From Brevibacillus dissolubilis (lineage in GTDB: Bacteria; Bacillota; Bacilli; Brevibacillales; Brevibacillaceae): a stretch of 64,000 nt of DNA. Positions 1 through 9,164 of this stretch are shown piece after piece (position 1 is the stretch's first letter; each line of letters begins with the position of its first letter). The notes beneath the pieces were generated by a model. It had not been told where the DNA came from, searched no databases, and saw only the letters and a list, made by a program, of their open reading frames with translations. The translations under genes and the position numbers were made by a program. The DNA lies in contig NZ_VCNA01000009.1 of NCBI RefSeq assembly GCF_006170445.1, forward strand, positions 62,001 to 126,000. The letters run 5' to 3'.

Positions 1-1
1 T

Positions 2-1369
2 ACGGATTGCGCTGACTTGGTTCATCGAAGTTTCCCTAAGGCTAACCTGGATGTCGTTTACTTCGCGTTTTTAGTGGGCAACGATGAGTTTCTTCGGGAC
101 ATTGCGATGCCCTTTTCTGATGTAACCGAAAGTGAAGCTGCCCTTCGCCTCACTCAATCACAATACATGCCAGTGAATAACTCCAAGGATTGCATCAAAG
201 GAATACTGAACGGAAAAGCGGCTATTTTTTTTCAAGATGTCGCCTTTCTCGTTGATATTTCCCATCCAATCGGCCGATCAATTGCCCAGTCTGAAACAGA
301 AACCGTGATCACAGGTCCGCATGATGGATTCGTGGAAAATCTCGTGCATAACCTAAGTGTCGTGCGCAGGAGAATCAAAAGCTCTCATGTAAAAACCGTT
401 ACGCTCGAGGTAGGAGAAGTCTCTAAGACGATTGTTGTCTTGGTGTATATGGAAGATATCGTTGATATGAGTTTTGTCCAGATGCTTAGGGATCGTATCC
501 AACAAATTGAAGTGGATTCCGTATTTGAAACCAATCAATTAGTACAACTCATCGACGATAATCCTAACTCGTTATTTCCACAATTCATGACAACCGAACG
601 GCCTGATGCCATCTGCTCAAAAATCGTGGCAGGTCGAGTTGCTTGCTTCGTAGAAGGGAGTCCGTCGGCATTTAGCTGCCCCACCTCCTTCTTTGAGTTT
701 TTCTCTTCCCCGGATGATTACTATCAGCGTTGGCAATTAGGCACTGCACTGCGGATTTTGCGGATCATTGGATTCTTGATCACGATGATCTTCACAGCCT
801 TGTATGTATCTGTAACCACCTTTCATTATGAAATGATTCCTCATACCATGCTGCTCAATCTGACTGAATCCAGGAGCAAGGTTCCTTTTCCTCCCTTGGT
901 GGAAGCGATCATGATGGAGACGACCATCGAATTGCTTCGGGAAGCCGGAGCCAGACTTCCCAGCAAAATTGGACAAACGATCGGGATCGTCGGCGGGATC
1001 GTTATTGGCCAAGCCGCTGTGCAGGCAGGCTTTACCAGCAATATCCTCATTATCGCCGTTGCTTTGTCTGCGATCGCTTCTTTCGTCATTCCCAGCTACC
1101 TCATGAGTGCCTCTATCCGTCTGATCCGGTTTGGCATCATCTTTTTAGCTGGCATCTTAGGCAACTTTGGGATCATCGTAGGAGTCGGGCTCGTAGTCAT
1201 TCATTTATCCGGCATAACGAATATGGGGACTTCCTATCTGACCCCGATTGCACCTATTAGCACGTATGACTGGCTGGATACATTTGCCCGCGGCCCGTTC
1301 TGGAGCCTGCGGAAGCGGCCTTCTCAAGCCAGAACGAATAACGAAGTGAAAAGCAGACCGCGGAAATAA
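2..1369 (+). CDS. GerA-type germinant receptor subunit A (5' truncated)
   Basis: Spore germination receptor A subunit of the GerAA/GerKA family, acting in the spore inner membrane. The frame is open to the first base of the window, so the start is missing; the TTG at 17 lies inside the conserved N-terminal segment and is not a likely start. The N-terminal soluble part ends near base 740. It is followed by a hydrophobic C-terminal half with several membrane spans and the family signatures 'PFPPLVEAIMMETTIELLREAG' (only partly conserved) and 'GGIVIGQAAVQAG'. It is followed by GerB and GerC genes in the same direction, making a receptor operon. The germinant cannot be read from sequence. Confidence 0.93.
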   Translation, partial: TDCADLVHRSFPKANLDVVYFAFLVGNDEFLRDIAMPFSDVTESEAALRLTQSQYMPVNNSKDCIKGILNGKAAIFFQDVAFLVDISHPIGRSIAQSETETVITGPHDGFVENLVHNLSVVRRRIKSSHVKTVTLEVGEVSKTIVVLVYMEDIVDMSFVQMLRDRIQQIEVDSVFETNQLVQLIDDNPNSLFPQFMTTERPDAICSKIVAGRVACFVEGSPSAFSCPTSFFEFFSSPDDYYQRWQLGTALRILRIIGFLITMIFTALYVSVTTFHYEMIPHTMLLNLTESRSKVPFPPLVEAIMMETTIELLREAGARLPSKIGQTIGIVGGIVIGQAAVQAGFTSNILIIAVALSAIASFVIPSYLMSASIRLIRFGIIFLAGILGNFGIIVGVGLVVIHLSGITNMGTSYLTPIAPISTYDWLDTFARGPFWSLRKRPSQARTNNEVKSRPRK

Positions 1370-1389
1370 GCAGAAATGGTGGTGATGTC

Positions 1390-2487
1390 ATGCGGGAAAA
1401 ACTGAATTGGTTTCATGTTGCCATTCTGACCTATATGATTCAGTTAGATGTTACGCTCTTCAGTCTTCCCCGCATCATCGCTGAAAAACTTGGCACCAAT
1501 GGTTGGATCGGTGTGCTGTTGCTGTCGTTGGTGGGGATTCTCAACATTTTTCTCTACTCTCTTGTCCATCGCATGGGGAAGGGAGCATCTTTTTTTGATA
1601 TCGTAGAAGCATCGCTTCCCAAATTCATGATCTACCCTCTGTATCTTGCTTTAGCTCTCTTCTATATTTATGTAGGTTCTATTCTCGGAAAAAGCTTTAT
1701 CATCATCTTTCAAATCATGGCCTTCCCGACAACCAACTCGATGTTCTTGTTTCTGCTCTATTGTTATATGATGTATTGCATGTTAATAAAAGACATATAC
1801 AGCATCAGCAAAGCAGTTACCGTATTCTTTTTCGTCACATTTTGGCTCGGTGGTCTGACTTTCTATTATTTTTCAGAATGGGAGATCGTTCGACTTACCC
1901 CGTTTCTGTTCAAAGGTGCTACCGAGGAAATCAGCTTGAATAGCTGGACGGATATCTATACCATTTTCGTCGGTTGTGAATTATGCCTCTATCTCTTTCC
2001 TTATGCCAGCCGGGATGGGAAATGGTTCAAAGGAGTATATATCGGTCATATTTTCATTACCCTGGTCTATGTCTATGTCATTATTGTCTCTTCAGGATTT
2101 TTCAGCTTTCATCAGTTGAAGGCGATGTCTTATCCGATTATTGATTCACTTGCTTTCATTGAGCTGCCATTTATCAATCGTGTGGAGAATCTGGTTTTTG
2201 CCTTCTTCATGTTCTCTAATGTAACGTCCTCGGTTATATATGGATTTGCTTCCCTCTCCGCAATGAAAAGGATTTTTCCACGCATGAGAAAGAACGTATT
2301 AGAATTCGTGATCGCAGGGATCACCTTTGGGTTTGGCTTTACGGCCCAAATCTTACGCGAAACGGATAAACATGTAAGTGATGCGATGTTCGTTGAGACC
2401 ATCTTAGCTTTCAGCATTCCTCTGCTGTTAATTGTGTTGCTGTTGATCCAACGTTTACGTTTACAAAAAGGAAGTGAACGTGCATGA
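1390..2487 (+). CDS. GerB-type germinant receptor permease subunit
   Basis: B subunit of a Ger receptor, an APC-superfamily membrane protein thought to bind germinant. It has 365 residues, normal for the family, is almost entirely hydrophobic with about ten membrane segments, and starts with the typical 'LNWFHVAILTYMIQLDVTLFSLPR' type N-terminus. The ATG at 1390 is preceded by GGTGGTG. It follows the A subunit by 20 bases and overlaps the C subunit by four bases (ATGA), so translation is probably coupled. Confidence 0.92.
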   Translation: MREKLNWFHVAILTYMIQLDVTLFSLPRIIAEKLGTNGWIGVLLLSLVGILNIFLYSLVHRMGKGASFFDIVEASLPKFMIYPLYLALALFYIYVGSILGKSFIIIFQIMAFPTTNSMFLFLLYCYMMYCMLIKDIYSISKAVTVFFFVTFWLGGLTFYYFSEWEIVRLTPFLFKGATEEISLNSWTDIYTIFVGCELCLYLFPYASRDGKWFKGVYIGHIFITLVYVYVIIVSSGFFSFHQLKAMSYPIIDSLAFIELPFINRVENLVFAFFMFSNVTSSVIYGFASLSAMKRIFPRMRKNVLEFVIAGITFGFGFTAQILRETDKHVSDAMFVETILAFSIPLLLIVLLLIQRLRLQKGSERA

Positions 2488-3596
2488 TCGCGCGGATTGC
2501 CTTGGTGCTTGTTCTTTTGCTTCTGACAGGTTGCGGGGATCAAAGAATCTTGGAGGAGTTAGGGTTCGCCAGAAGTGTGGCCTATGACACCATCCCCGAT
2601 CAAGAGAGTGATGGCCGAATCCAAATATCAGCCACCATTCCTAAAGCCAATCAACAAGAAAAAATATTCTTTACTACGATCGCCCGAACCAGCAAGGAAG
2701 CCCGCATCAAGTTTTCAAAGGAAAACAACAGAAGAATTGTAAGCGGCCAAATGCGCTCCGTTCTTTTTGGCATTGACTTGGCAAAGAAGGGTCTATGGGA
2801 TCATATCGACACACTCATCCGTGACCCGCAAGTTTCTGCAAACGTACATGTCATCTTGGTAGAAGGCAGCGGAGGGGACCTATTAAAAAAAGAATATAAG
2901 CCCTATCCGCAAGTAGGTGAGTATATTGATGAGCTAATTAAGACGGAAGCAAGAGCGACGGCTATTCCTGACTCCAGGCTGTACGATTTTTCCAGAGATT
3001 ATTACGATGATGGCGCTGATCCTGTAGCACCCATTTTGAAAAGTACGGGGGCGAAAATCAAGGTGGTTGGAATCGGCTTATTTAGAGACGACCGGTACGT
3101 CACCAGGATTCCAACGGATCAATTCATGTTTATCGCTTTTTTGCGTGGGGACTTTCGCTCAGGCGATATTACTATGCGTATTCCCGAAACCAAACAACAT
3201 CATGAAAATGTAATGCTCAGCTCGATGGTCAACAAACGAACCATTCATGTGACCCGCAATCATCCAGTCCGTGATGGCCATGATATTCAGGTCGATATCG
3301 AGATGGAGATTAGCGGTTCTTTATTGGAATACACCGGGCAACTCAAACTGCAGCGCTCATCCGATCAAATCAAGCTGGAAACGATTATGAACAAATATAT
3401 CAAGCAAGAAACCGAACGAGTATTGAAGAGCATGCAAAAACACCGGGTTGACTCCATTGGTCTCGGTCAATATGTGCGAAATAAACTAAGCTACGAAGAA
3501 TGGAAAAACCTTGATTGGAACAAAGCCTTTGCCGATGTAAGAATAAGTGTTCATCCCCATATCAAAATCAAAGATTATGGAAAACTTCAAGAGTAA
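2484..3596 (+). CDS. GerC-type germinant receptor lipoprotein
   Basis: C subunit of the Ger(x)C family, a lipoprotein on the outer face of the spore inner membrane. The signal peptide ends in the lipobox LLTGC, so Cys is near residue 18. The protein has 370 residues, usual for the family, and ends with the conserved 'DSIGLGQYVRNK...W..FADVRISVHPHIKIKDYG' type region. The ATG overlaps the GerB stop. No small D-type gene follows; instead there are terminator hairpins. Confidence 0.92.
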   Translation: MIARIALVLVLLLLTGCGDQRILEELGFARSVAYDTIPDQESDGRIQISATIPKANQQEKIFFTTIARTSKEARIKFSKENNRRIVSGQMRSVLFGIDLAKKGLWDHIDTLIRDPQVSANVHVILVEGSGGDLLKKEYKPYPQVGEYIDELIKTEARATAIPDSRLYDFSRDYYDDGADPVAPILKSTGAKIKVVGIGLFRDDRYVTRIPTDQFMFIAFLRGDFRSGDITMRIPETKQHHENVMLSSMVNKRTIHVTRNHPVRDGHDIQVDIEMEISGSLLEYTGQLKLQRSSDQIKLETIMNKYIKQETERVLKSMQKHRVDSIGLGQYVRNKLSYEEWKNLDWNKAFADVRISVHPHIKIKDYGKLQE

Positions 3597-3641
3597 ATTC
3601 ACTGCGATCCATGTTGCAGATAACCATACCATTCACTCCAT

Positions 3642-3666
3642 AAAAAAAGCCGCCTATGTTGGCGGC
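3642..3666 (-). terminator. Terminator of uvrC
   Basis: Read on the minus strand: stem GCCGCC/GGCGGC with a six-base loop, followed by seven T residues. It lies 53 bases after the uvrC stop. Confidence 0.8.
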
Positions 3667-3667
3667 C

Positions 3668-3699
3668 AACAAGCTGTCGGGTATACTCGACAGCTTGTT
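3668..3699 (+). terminator. Hairpin after the gerABC operon
   Basis: AACAAGCTGTCG pairs with CGACAGCTTGTT around an eight-base loop (12 bp). The T tail on the plus strand is short. It stands back to back with the uvrC terminator, between convergent genes. Confidence 0.6.
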
Positions 3700-3718
3700 T
3701 ATGTGATTCTCCTGTACG

Positions 3719-5506
3719 TTATGATTGATCCAGTTTACGCAGACTACGTATAATATCCCTCGCCAGCTTATCCCCAATCCCCAGCTGTCTGAAATCCTCC
3801 ACCGATGCCTCCCGCATCTTCGCAAGCGACCCAAAATGCTGAAACATCGCTTTGCGCCTCTTCTCCCCGATCCCCGGAATCTCATCCAGCTGGGAAGCCA
3901 GCATATTTTTCGTGCGGGACTGACGGTGGAACGTAATCGCAAAACGGTGGACCTCGTCCTGTATGCGCTGCAGCAGGTAAAACTCCCACGAATTGCGGTC
4001 AAGCGGTACCGGCACAGCATCCTCCCCGTACAAAAGCTCGGCCGTACGGTGACGGTCATCTTTCGCCAGACCACATACGGGAATGTAGAGACCCAGCTCA
4101 TTTTGCAGTACATCAATCGCGGAGCTGATCTGCCCCTTGCCCCCGTCGACGATGATCAGGTCTGGCAACGGCAGATTTTCTCTCAACACACGTGTGTAGC
4201 GCCGGCGGATGACTTCTCGCATGGAACCGTAGTCGTCCGGGCCTTCCACCGTTTTGATCTTAAACTTGCGGTATTCTTTCTTATCCGGACGCCCCTCGGT
4301 AAAGACAACCATCGCAGATACCGGCTCCACACCTTGAATGTTGGAGTTGTCAAACGCCTCAATCCGGCGCGGAACTCCTGTGCCCAGTGCATGACCCAGA
4401 TTGTGGATCGCCTGCACGGTGCGCGCCTCATCCTTGGACATCAGGGCGAACTTCTCGGCAATCGCAATCCGGGCGTTCTCCTCCGCCATTTTGATCAGCT
4501 CATGCTTTTTCCCGCGCTTCGGGGTAAGCACCTTGACACCCAGCCATTCACTGAGCAGCTCTGGTTCACTTTGCTCTGGCAACAGGATTTCTTTTGGCAG
4601 GGCATTCTGCTTGTCGTAGTAAAACTGGGTAACGTACGACATGAAATCCTCCACCATATCACCGTAATACGGGAACGATGTGGTCTCGCGCTCGATCATC
4701 TTGCCTTGGCGCATGTAAAAAATCTGCACACACATCCAGCCTTTGTCCACGGCATATCCGATGATATCGCGGTCGAGCGTATCGGTCAGCGTCACCTTCT
4801 GCTTTTCCATCAAGGCCTCAATGGATAGAATCAGATCGCGGTATTCCTTGGCCCGCTCGAATTCCATCTCTTCGGACGCTTTGTACATTTTTTCGGTCAG
4901 CTCTTGCTTCATTGCTTCATGTCCGCCGTCGAGAAACTTGCAGATTTCATCGACGATGCGGTTATTTTCCGCCTGATCCACCTCATAGACACAAGGCGCC
5001 AGGCATTGCCCCAAGTGATAGTACAGGCACACCTGCTTCGGCAGATGCTGACACTTGCGCAACGGGTAGAGGCGGTCGAGCAGCTTCTTCACCTCTTGCG
5101 CTGCTGTTGCATTCGGATACGGTCCGAAGTATTTGGCTTTATCTTTTAACACCTTGCGCGTAATCTCCAGACGCGGGTGCTCTTCATTGGTTACTTTGAT
5201 GTATGGGTACGTCTTGTCATCCTTCAGCAAAATATTATAACGCGGATTATGCTGCTTGATCAGGTTGCACTCCAGAATCAGTGCTTCCATCGCGGATGAG
5301 ACGACGATGTATTCGAAGTCGGCGATCTCTGACACGAGCAGTTGCGTCTTCCCGTCATGGCTCCCTGTAAAATAAGAACGCACACGGTTTCTCAGCACTT
5401 TAGCCTTACCGACGTAAATGATATCGCCATTGGCGTTTTTCATCAGATAACAACCGGGTTTTTCGGGCAGGACAGCCAGTTTGTCTTTGATGTTTTTCTT
5501 GGTCAT
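3719..5506 (-). CDS. uvrC: UvrABC excinuclease subunit C
   Basis: Makes both incisions in nucleotide-excision repair together with UvrB. The N-terminal GIY-YIG nuclease domain carries 'PGCYLM' and 'IIYVGKAK'. A UvrBC helical motif ('[14 protein letters not shown]') sits near residue 210. The RNase H-like nuclease half has '[11 protein letters not shown]' and 'IIVDGGKGQ', and C-terminal helix-hairpin-helix motifs include '[13 protein letters not shown]'. I chose the ATG at 5506 (595 aa, normal length) because AAAGGGGAG stands about 10 bases upstream; the frame opens 28 codons earlier without a matching site. Downstream of trxA in the order known from Bacillus. Confidence 0.96.
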   Translation of the reverse strand: MTKKNIKDKLAVLPEKPGCYLMKNANGDIIYVGKAKVLRNRVRSYFTGSHDGKTQLLVSEIADFEYIVVSSAMEALILECNLIKQHNPRYNILLKDDKTYPYIKVTNEEHPRLEITRKVLKDKAKYFGPYPNATAAQEVKKLLDRLYPLRKCQHLPKQVCLYYHLGQCLAPCVYEVDQAENNRIVDEICKFLDGGHEAMKQELTEKMYKASEEMEFERAKEYRDLILSIEALMEKQKVTLTDTLDRDIIGYAVDKGWMCVQIFYMRQGKMIERETTSFPYYGDMVEDFMSYVTQFYYDKQNALPKEILLPEQSEPELLSEWLGVKVLTPKRGKKHELIKMAEENARIAIAEKFALMSKDEARTVQAIHNLGHALGTGVPRRIEAFDNSNIQGVEPVSAMVVFTEGRPDKKEYRKFKIKTVEGPDDYGSMREVIRRRYTRVLRENLPLPDLIIVDGGKGQISSAIDVLQNELGLYIPVCGLAKDDRHRTAELLYGEDAVPVPLDRNSWEFYLLQRIQDEVHRFAITFHRQSRTKNMLASQLDEIPGIGEKRRKAMFQHFGSLAKMREASVEDFRQLGIGDKLARDIIRSLRKLDQS

Positions 5507-5616
5507 ATCCGTACCTACTCCCCTTTCTATAGATCCCTCATAAAAAAATGCTCTACTCCCTATAGTAGCACGAATGTTCCCCACTTTCATCTCTCAACCC
5601 ATAGAAAATGTTCCAT

Positions 5617-5650
5617 AAAAAAAAAACCCCGCAGATGAGCCACGGAGTTG
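5617..5650 (-). terminator. Terminator of trxA
   Basis: On the minus strand ACTCCG pairs with CGGGGT around an 11-base loop, followed by ten T residues. Confidence 0.6.
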
Positions 5651-5727
5651 TTTTAGACAAGCTTAATTGGGTAGGACAGAGCTCGAGGCCGTCCCAACAT
5701 ACCACGCTAATGTTTCAATTGAGAATC

Positions 5728-6048
5728 TTACAGGTATTGGCCTACAGATGCCATGAGGGCTTCTTTCGGTTTGAAACCAACCACTTTATCTACTGGTTGA
5801 CCGTCTTTGAACACGATCAGGGTAGGGATGGACATTACGCCGAAACGGCCAGCGGTTTCTGGGTTCTCATCCACGTTGATTTTCACGATTTTGAGCTTGC
5901 TGCCCACTTCTTTATCCATATCCTCCAGAACAGGAGCGATCATTTTGCAAGGACCGCACCATGGCGCCCAGAAATCAACGAGAACCGCACCTTGTGCTTG
6001 TTCTACTTCACTTGCGAAATCTTTATCAGATACATTTTCAATTGCCAT
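5728..6048 (-). CDS. trxA: Thioredoxin
   Basis: Cytosolic dithiol reductant. 106 residues with the active site WCGPC at Cys31/Cys34 and the conserved cis-proline region 'VMSIPTLIVFKDGQ'. The ATG at 6048 has GGAGGC eight bases upstream; an ATG seven codons earlier lies within that leader and is less likely. In Bacillus trxA sits between etfA and uvrC; here that neighbourhood is kept, but two genes intervene between etfA and trxA. Confidence 0.97.
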   Translation of the reverse strand: MAIENVSDKDFASEVEQAQGAVLVDFWAPWCGPCKMIAPVLEDMDKEVGSKLKIVKINVDENPETAGRFGVMSIPTLIVFKDGQPVDKVVGFKPKEALMASVGQYL

Positions 6049-6095
6049 AAGGATAGCCTCCTTCAACATTCCGATTTATGTACTAAACAATTGTA

Positions 6096-6124
6096 AGTAT
6101 ACCACCTGAGTCGGAAAATGACCA
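6096..6124 (-). promoter_or_regulatory. Likely sigma-A promoter of trxA
   Basis: On the minus strand TGGTCA, 17 bases, then TATACT. It lies about 50 bases before the trxA start and after the stop of the small membrane ORF. Confidence 0.5.
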
Positions 6125-6173
6125 TGGGAGGTCGACACTTTCGGTGGCGGACAGGAGTAGTTTGCCCTATTTT

Positions 6174-6335
6174 CTACCCGTTATTTCGATTTCGAAGCAG
6201 TTGGATGATGGTATTAAGCTGCATGGAAATGACAATCAAGATACCAAAAATAGCTCCTAAGTGTGCACCAGTGTATACTGTAAAAAACAAACCAACATAT
6301 CCCAAAACTAATATAAGAATGATTGCTCCAAGCAT
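6174..6335 (-). CDS. Small membrane protein, 53 aa (short ORF)
   Basis: Unrecognised. Starts with ATG preceded by TTTAGGAGGCGGAAG, an excellent ribosome site, and ends in TAG. The product is nearly all hydrophobic: a first segment 'MLGAIILILVLGYVGLFF', a short 'TVYTGAHLG' turn, a second segment 'AIFGILIVISMQL', then a basic/polar tail ending RNRNNG. This predicts a two-span hairpin protein. It lies between trxA and the divergent secreted-protein gene, in a region that otherwise looks empty. The strong ribosome site and the membrane pattern make it likely to be real; no function can be assigned. Confidence 0.7.
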   Translation of the reverse strand: MLGAIILILVLGYVGLFFTVYTGAHLGAIFGILIVISMQLNTIIQLLRNRNNG

Positions 6336-6513
6336 TCTTCCGCCTCCTAAACCCTGGGAAGATTTGTCTCAACTCTATGGTTGACTTTTATTCTTACCAT
6401 TAGTCTGTTAAAACATGCCAAATATATTTCCAGCAAGAAACGATAGCTATTATGTAAAGAATACTGTTATCTTTTCAAATGATGTTATTCATTTGCAAAA
6501 GAGACCAAAACTG

Positions 6514-7350
6514 ATGAGAAAATGGCTTATCAGTATAACAACATGTATATTCCTAATTGGTTTTCTCGCATACAACGCTCATGCGTTTGAAAACCTTGAT
6601 GAAAAGAAGCTAAACCTATATTTACAAAAAGCTGGATATCCTTCTGAAGTCATAGAAACTCTTGAACCAGAACAAAAGCATGACCTCTATATGAATCGAG
6701 CTCTCTATGTAAGTTTTCAGAAAAAAAGAGACAATCTCAGCGATTCTAAAACAGACAACAGTGCGGGTACTATGAGAATTCTAACACTTTCTAATTTTAC
6801 TCATACCCTGCTGGTTAGCCGAATTCCCTCAAGCATTTCCGGTATAGCAAGATTTAAAGTTGATTACAATTGGGATTGGAATAGTCGTGCCATAAATAAT
6901 CTCTGGGATAAGTTCGGGATCGCTTGGAGCGATGATTATGATGCTCTCATGGAATCGGTTAGATATAGCTATGTCGCTTATGGAATAAACGGTAACAGGC
7001 AATATACAACAAAAAAAATGTCCTCATCTTCCTATGATAAATATACCCCGGGCGCCGGTATAGGGTGGAAATTCGACCTACTCCATCATTTTACTCAAAA
7101 TAATATGTATTACGAGGTATATCGTCATAAAGGCTGGGGTGGAGTCTATATTCAAACACCACATGATGGCAGCGGGAGAGCAGATACTAGTTCAGCAACG
7201 GCATCATATTTTCACCAACAGTTTGATACAAACGGAACTCTTTCATTTAGTGGTGGGGCTGTTCCTGACATTGGGATAGGCTATTCATTATTGTACGATG
7301 AAAGTCCGAACAAGGGATTTAGTTGGTCTTGGTATCATAATAATTACTAA
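6514..7350 (+). CDS. Secreted protein of unknown function
   Basis: A 278-residue product if started at the ATG at 6514, which begins a clear signal peptide ('MRKWLISITTCIFLIGFLAYNAHA', cleavage after AHA near residue 24). An in-frame ATG at 6415 would put 33 polar residues before it. The mature part has a Lys/Glu-rich helical start, then an aromatic-rich, probably beta-structured half ('YNWDWNSRAINNLWDKFGIAW', 'GWGGVYIQTPHDGSGR'). I do not recognise a named domain. The gene is clearly more AT-rich than its neighbours, is on the opposite strand to the flanking cluster, and splits etfA from trxA, so it was probably acquired. Confidence 0.75.
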   Translation: MRKWLISITTCIFLIGFLAYNAHAFENLDEKKLNLYLQKAGYPSEVIETLEPEQKHDLYMNRALYVSFQKKRDNLSDSKTDNSAGTMRILTLSNFTHTLLVSRIPSSISGIARFKVDYNWDWNSRAINNLWDKFGIAWSDDYDALMESVRYSYVAYGINGNRQYTTKKMSSSSYDKYTPGAGIGWKFDLLHHFTQNNMYYEVYRHKGWGGVYIQTPHDGSGRADTSSATASYFHQQFDTNGTLSFSGGAVPDIGIGYSLLYDESPNKGFSWSWYHNNY

Positions 7351-7360
7351 ATCCAAATGC

Positions 7361-7394
7361 AAAAAAGCGAAGGGACATCCATCCCTTCGCTTTT
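7361..7394. terminator. Bidirectional terminator
   Basis: GCGAAGGGA pairs with TCCCTTCGC around a six-base loop, with A6 on the left and T4 on the right. It serves the secreted-protein gene and, on the other strand, etfA. Confidence 0.85.
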
Positions 7395-7410
7395 CCTACT
7401 TCTATAGGGT

Positions 7411-8370
7411 TTACGCCAATACCTTTTTAAATTCTTCAGTCAGCACAGGCAGAACTTCGAACAGGTCGCCTACGATGCCGTAGTCAGCCACTTGGAAGAT
7501 CGGTGCTTCTGGGTCTTTGTTGATTGCTACGATTACTTTGGAGTTGGACATACCAGCCAAGTGTTGGATCGCGCCGGAGATGCCGCATGCGATGTAGAGG
7601 TCTGGAGTAACGACTTTACCGGTTTGACCGATTTGCAGAGCATAATCTACATAACCAGCGTCGCAAGCACCACGGGATGCGCCGACTGCGGCACCCAGTA
7701 CGTCAGCCAAGTCTTCGAGTGGTTTGAAACCGTCAGCAGATTTCACGCCGCGGCCGCCGGAAACGATGATTTTCGCTTCGGAGAGGTCCACTTTACCGGA
7801 AGTTTTGCGAACCACTTCTTTGATGATGGTGCGCAGGTCTTTGATTTCTACGTTAGCAGTTACTACTTCCGCTGTTTTGGAAGCGTCTGCTTCGCCTACA
7901 GGGATGTTGTTTGGACGGATGGTGATGAACACTTTGCCGTCGTTGAATTTGCGTTTTTGGAATGCTTTACCCGCATAGATTGGACGGGTGAAAACAGGGC
8001 CTGCTTCAACAGCGGTTACGTCTGTTACGAGACCGAGACCGAGGCGGGAAGCTACGCGTGGAGCCACGTCACGGCCGATTGCTGTGTGACCTGCTACGAT
8101 TGCGTCTGGAGCGACTTCATTAACGAGTTGAGCGATCGCTTGGGTGTATGCGTCTGGAGTGTATTGATCCAGTTCGCTGTTTTTTACTACATATACTTTG
8201 GATGCGCCGTATTGCGCGAGTTGGTTTGCATAGGATTCTGCGTTAGCGCCGAAAGCGACAGCTACCACTTCACCGCCGGCAGCGATGGTGCCAGCTGCTG
8301 CAAGAGCTTCGAAGGATACGTTACGCAGTTGATTGTCACGAGCTTCTGTGAGTACGAGTACTTTTGTCAT
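7411..8370 (-). CDS. etfA: Electron transfer flavoprotein alpha subunit
   Basis: Forms with EtfB the FAD-containing carrier that takes electrons from acyl-CoA dehydrogenases to the quinone pool. 319 residues. The C-terminal FAD domain shows '[12 protein letters not shown]', '[12 protein letters not shown]' and '[16 protein letters not shown]', with '[20 protein letters not shown]' near the end, all family hallmarks. AAGGAGGGG precedes the ATG. It lies 13 bases after etfB, last gene of the fadB-etfB-etfA unit. No acyl-CoA dehydrogenase gene is in the window. Confidence 0.97.
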   Translation of the reverse strand: MTKVLVLTEARDNQLRNVSFEALAAAGTIAAGGEVVAVAFGANAESYANQLAQYGASKVYVVKNSELDQYTPDAYTQAIAQLVNEVAPDAIVAGHTAIGRDVAPRVASRLGLGLVTDVTAVEAGPVFTRPIYAGKAFQKRKFNDGKVFITIRPNNIPVGEADASKTAEVVTANVEIKDLRTIIKEVVRKTSGKVDLSEAKIIVSGGRGVKSADGFKPLEDLADVLGAAVGASRGACDAGYVDYALQIGQTGKVVTPDLYIACGISGAIQHLAGMSNSKVIVAINKDPEAPIFQVADYGIVGDLFEVLPVLTEEFKKVLA

Positions 8371-8383
8371 TCGAATCCCCTCC

Positions 8384-9151
8384 TTAAATCACTTTCGCTT
8401 CATTGCGAAGTAAAGATACGAGTTCTGCTGCCATGGAAGCTGCATCGCCGGACAGAATGCGGCCAGCTTGTTTCTTCGCAGGAAGGAACTGATCCACGAT
8501 TTCTGTTTTTGCTGCTACATCCGCTGCAGAAAGACCGAGGTCATCTGCACCAAGGCGCTCAAGCGGTTTCTTTTTCGCTTTCATGATACCTGGCAGAGAT
8601 GGGTAACGAGGCTCGTTGAGACCTTGCTGAGCCGTTACGAGCACAGGAAGGGAAGTTTCAACTACTTCGAGGTCACCCTCTACGTCGCGCTCAACGCGGA
8701 CGGATGTGCCGTTTACTTCGAGCTTAACCGCAGTGGATACGTGGTTGATGCCGAGTTCTTCAGCAAGACGAGGACCGCCTTGGCCAGAACCAGAGTCAAC
8801 TGCCATTTGGCCTGCGAGGATGATGTCATAGTTGCCTTGTTTTGCCACTGCTGCAAGAACCTTTGCAGTGGTGAACTCATCACCGAACAGGGACTCGTCG
8901 TCTACGAGAACCGCTTTGTCAGCGCCCATAGCAAGTGCAGTGCGGAGTGCGCTTTCTGCACGGTCTGGACCGATGGTTGCTACGGTTACTTCGCCGCCGA
9001 GGTCGTCTCTCAATTTGATTGCTTCTTCCACTGCATACTCATCGTATGGGTTGATGATGAATTCAGCGCTGTCTTCGCTGATTTGACCGTTGTTGATAAC
9101 GATTTTTTCTTCCGTGTCAAAGGTTTGCTTCAAAACTACCAAGATGTTCAT
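8384..9151 (-). CDS. etfB: Electron transfer flavoprotein beta subunit
   Basis: Partner of EtfA; binds AMP and interacts with the dehydrogenases. 255 residues with the family features 'NPYDEYAVEEAIKLRD', 'ALAMGADKAVLV', 'DIILAGQMAVDSGSGQ' and the C-terminal 'LPVLVTAQQGLNEPRYPSLPGIM' recognition region. GGAGGTACTTCC stands before the ATG. It starts 13 bases after the fadB stop; the genes are probably cotranscribed. Confidence 0.97.
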   Translation of the reverse strand: MNILVVLKQTFDTEEKIVINNGQISEDSAEFIINPYDEYAVEEAIKLRDDLGGEVTVATIGPDRAESALRTALAMGADKAVLVDDESLFGDEFTTAKVLAAVAKQGNYDIILAGQMAVDSGSGQGGPRLAEELGINHVSTAVKLEVNGTSVRVERDVEGDLEVVETSLPVLVTAQQGLNEPRYPSLPGIMKAKKKPLERLGADDLGLSAADVAAKTEIVDQFLPAKKQAGRILSGDAASMAAELVSLLRNEAKVI

Positions 9152-9164
9152 GGAAGTACCTCCT

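Noticed and set aside
6118-6384. 88-codon plus-strand frame
   Set aside because: No ribosome site; it is the reverse of the 53-aa membrane ORF, which has a strong one.
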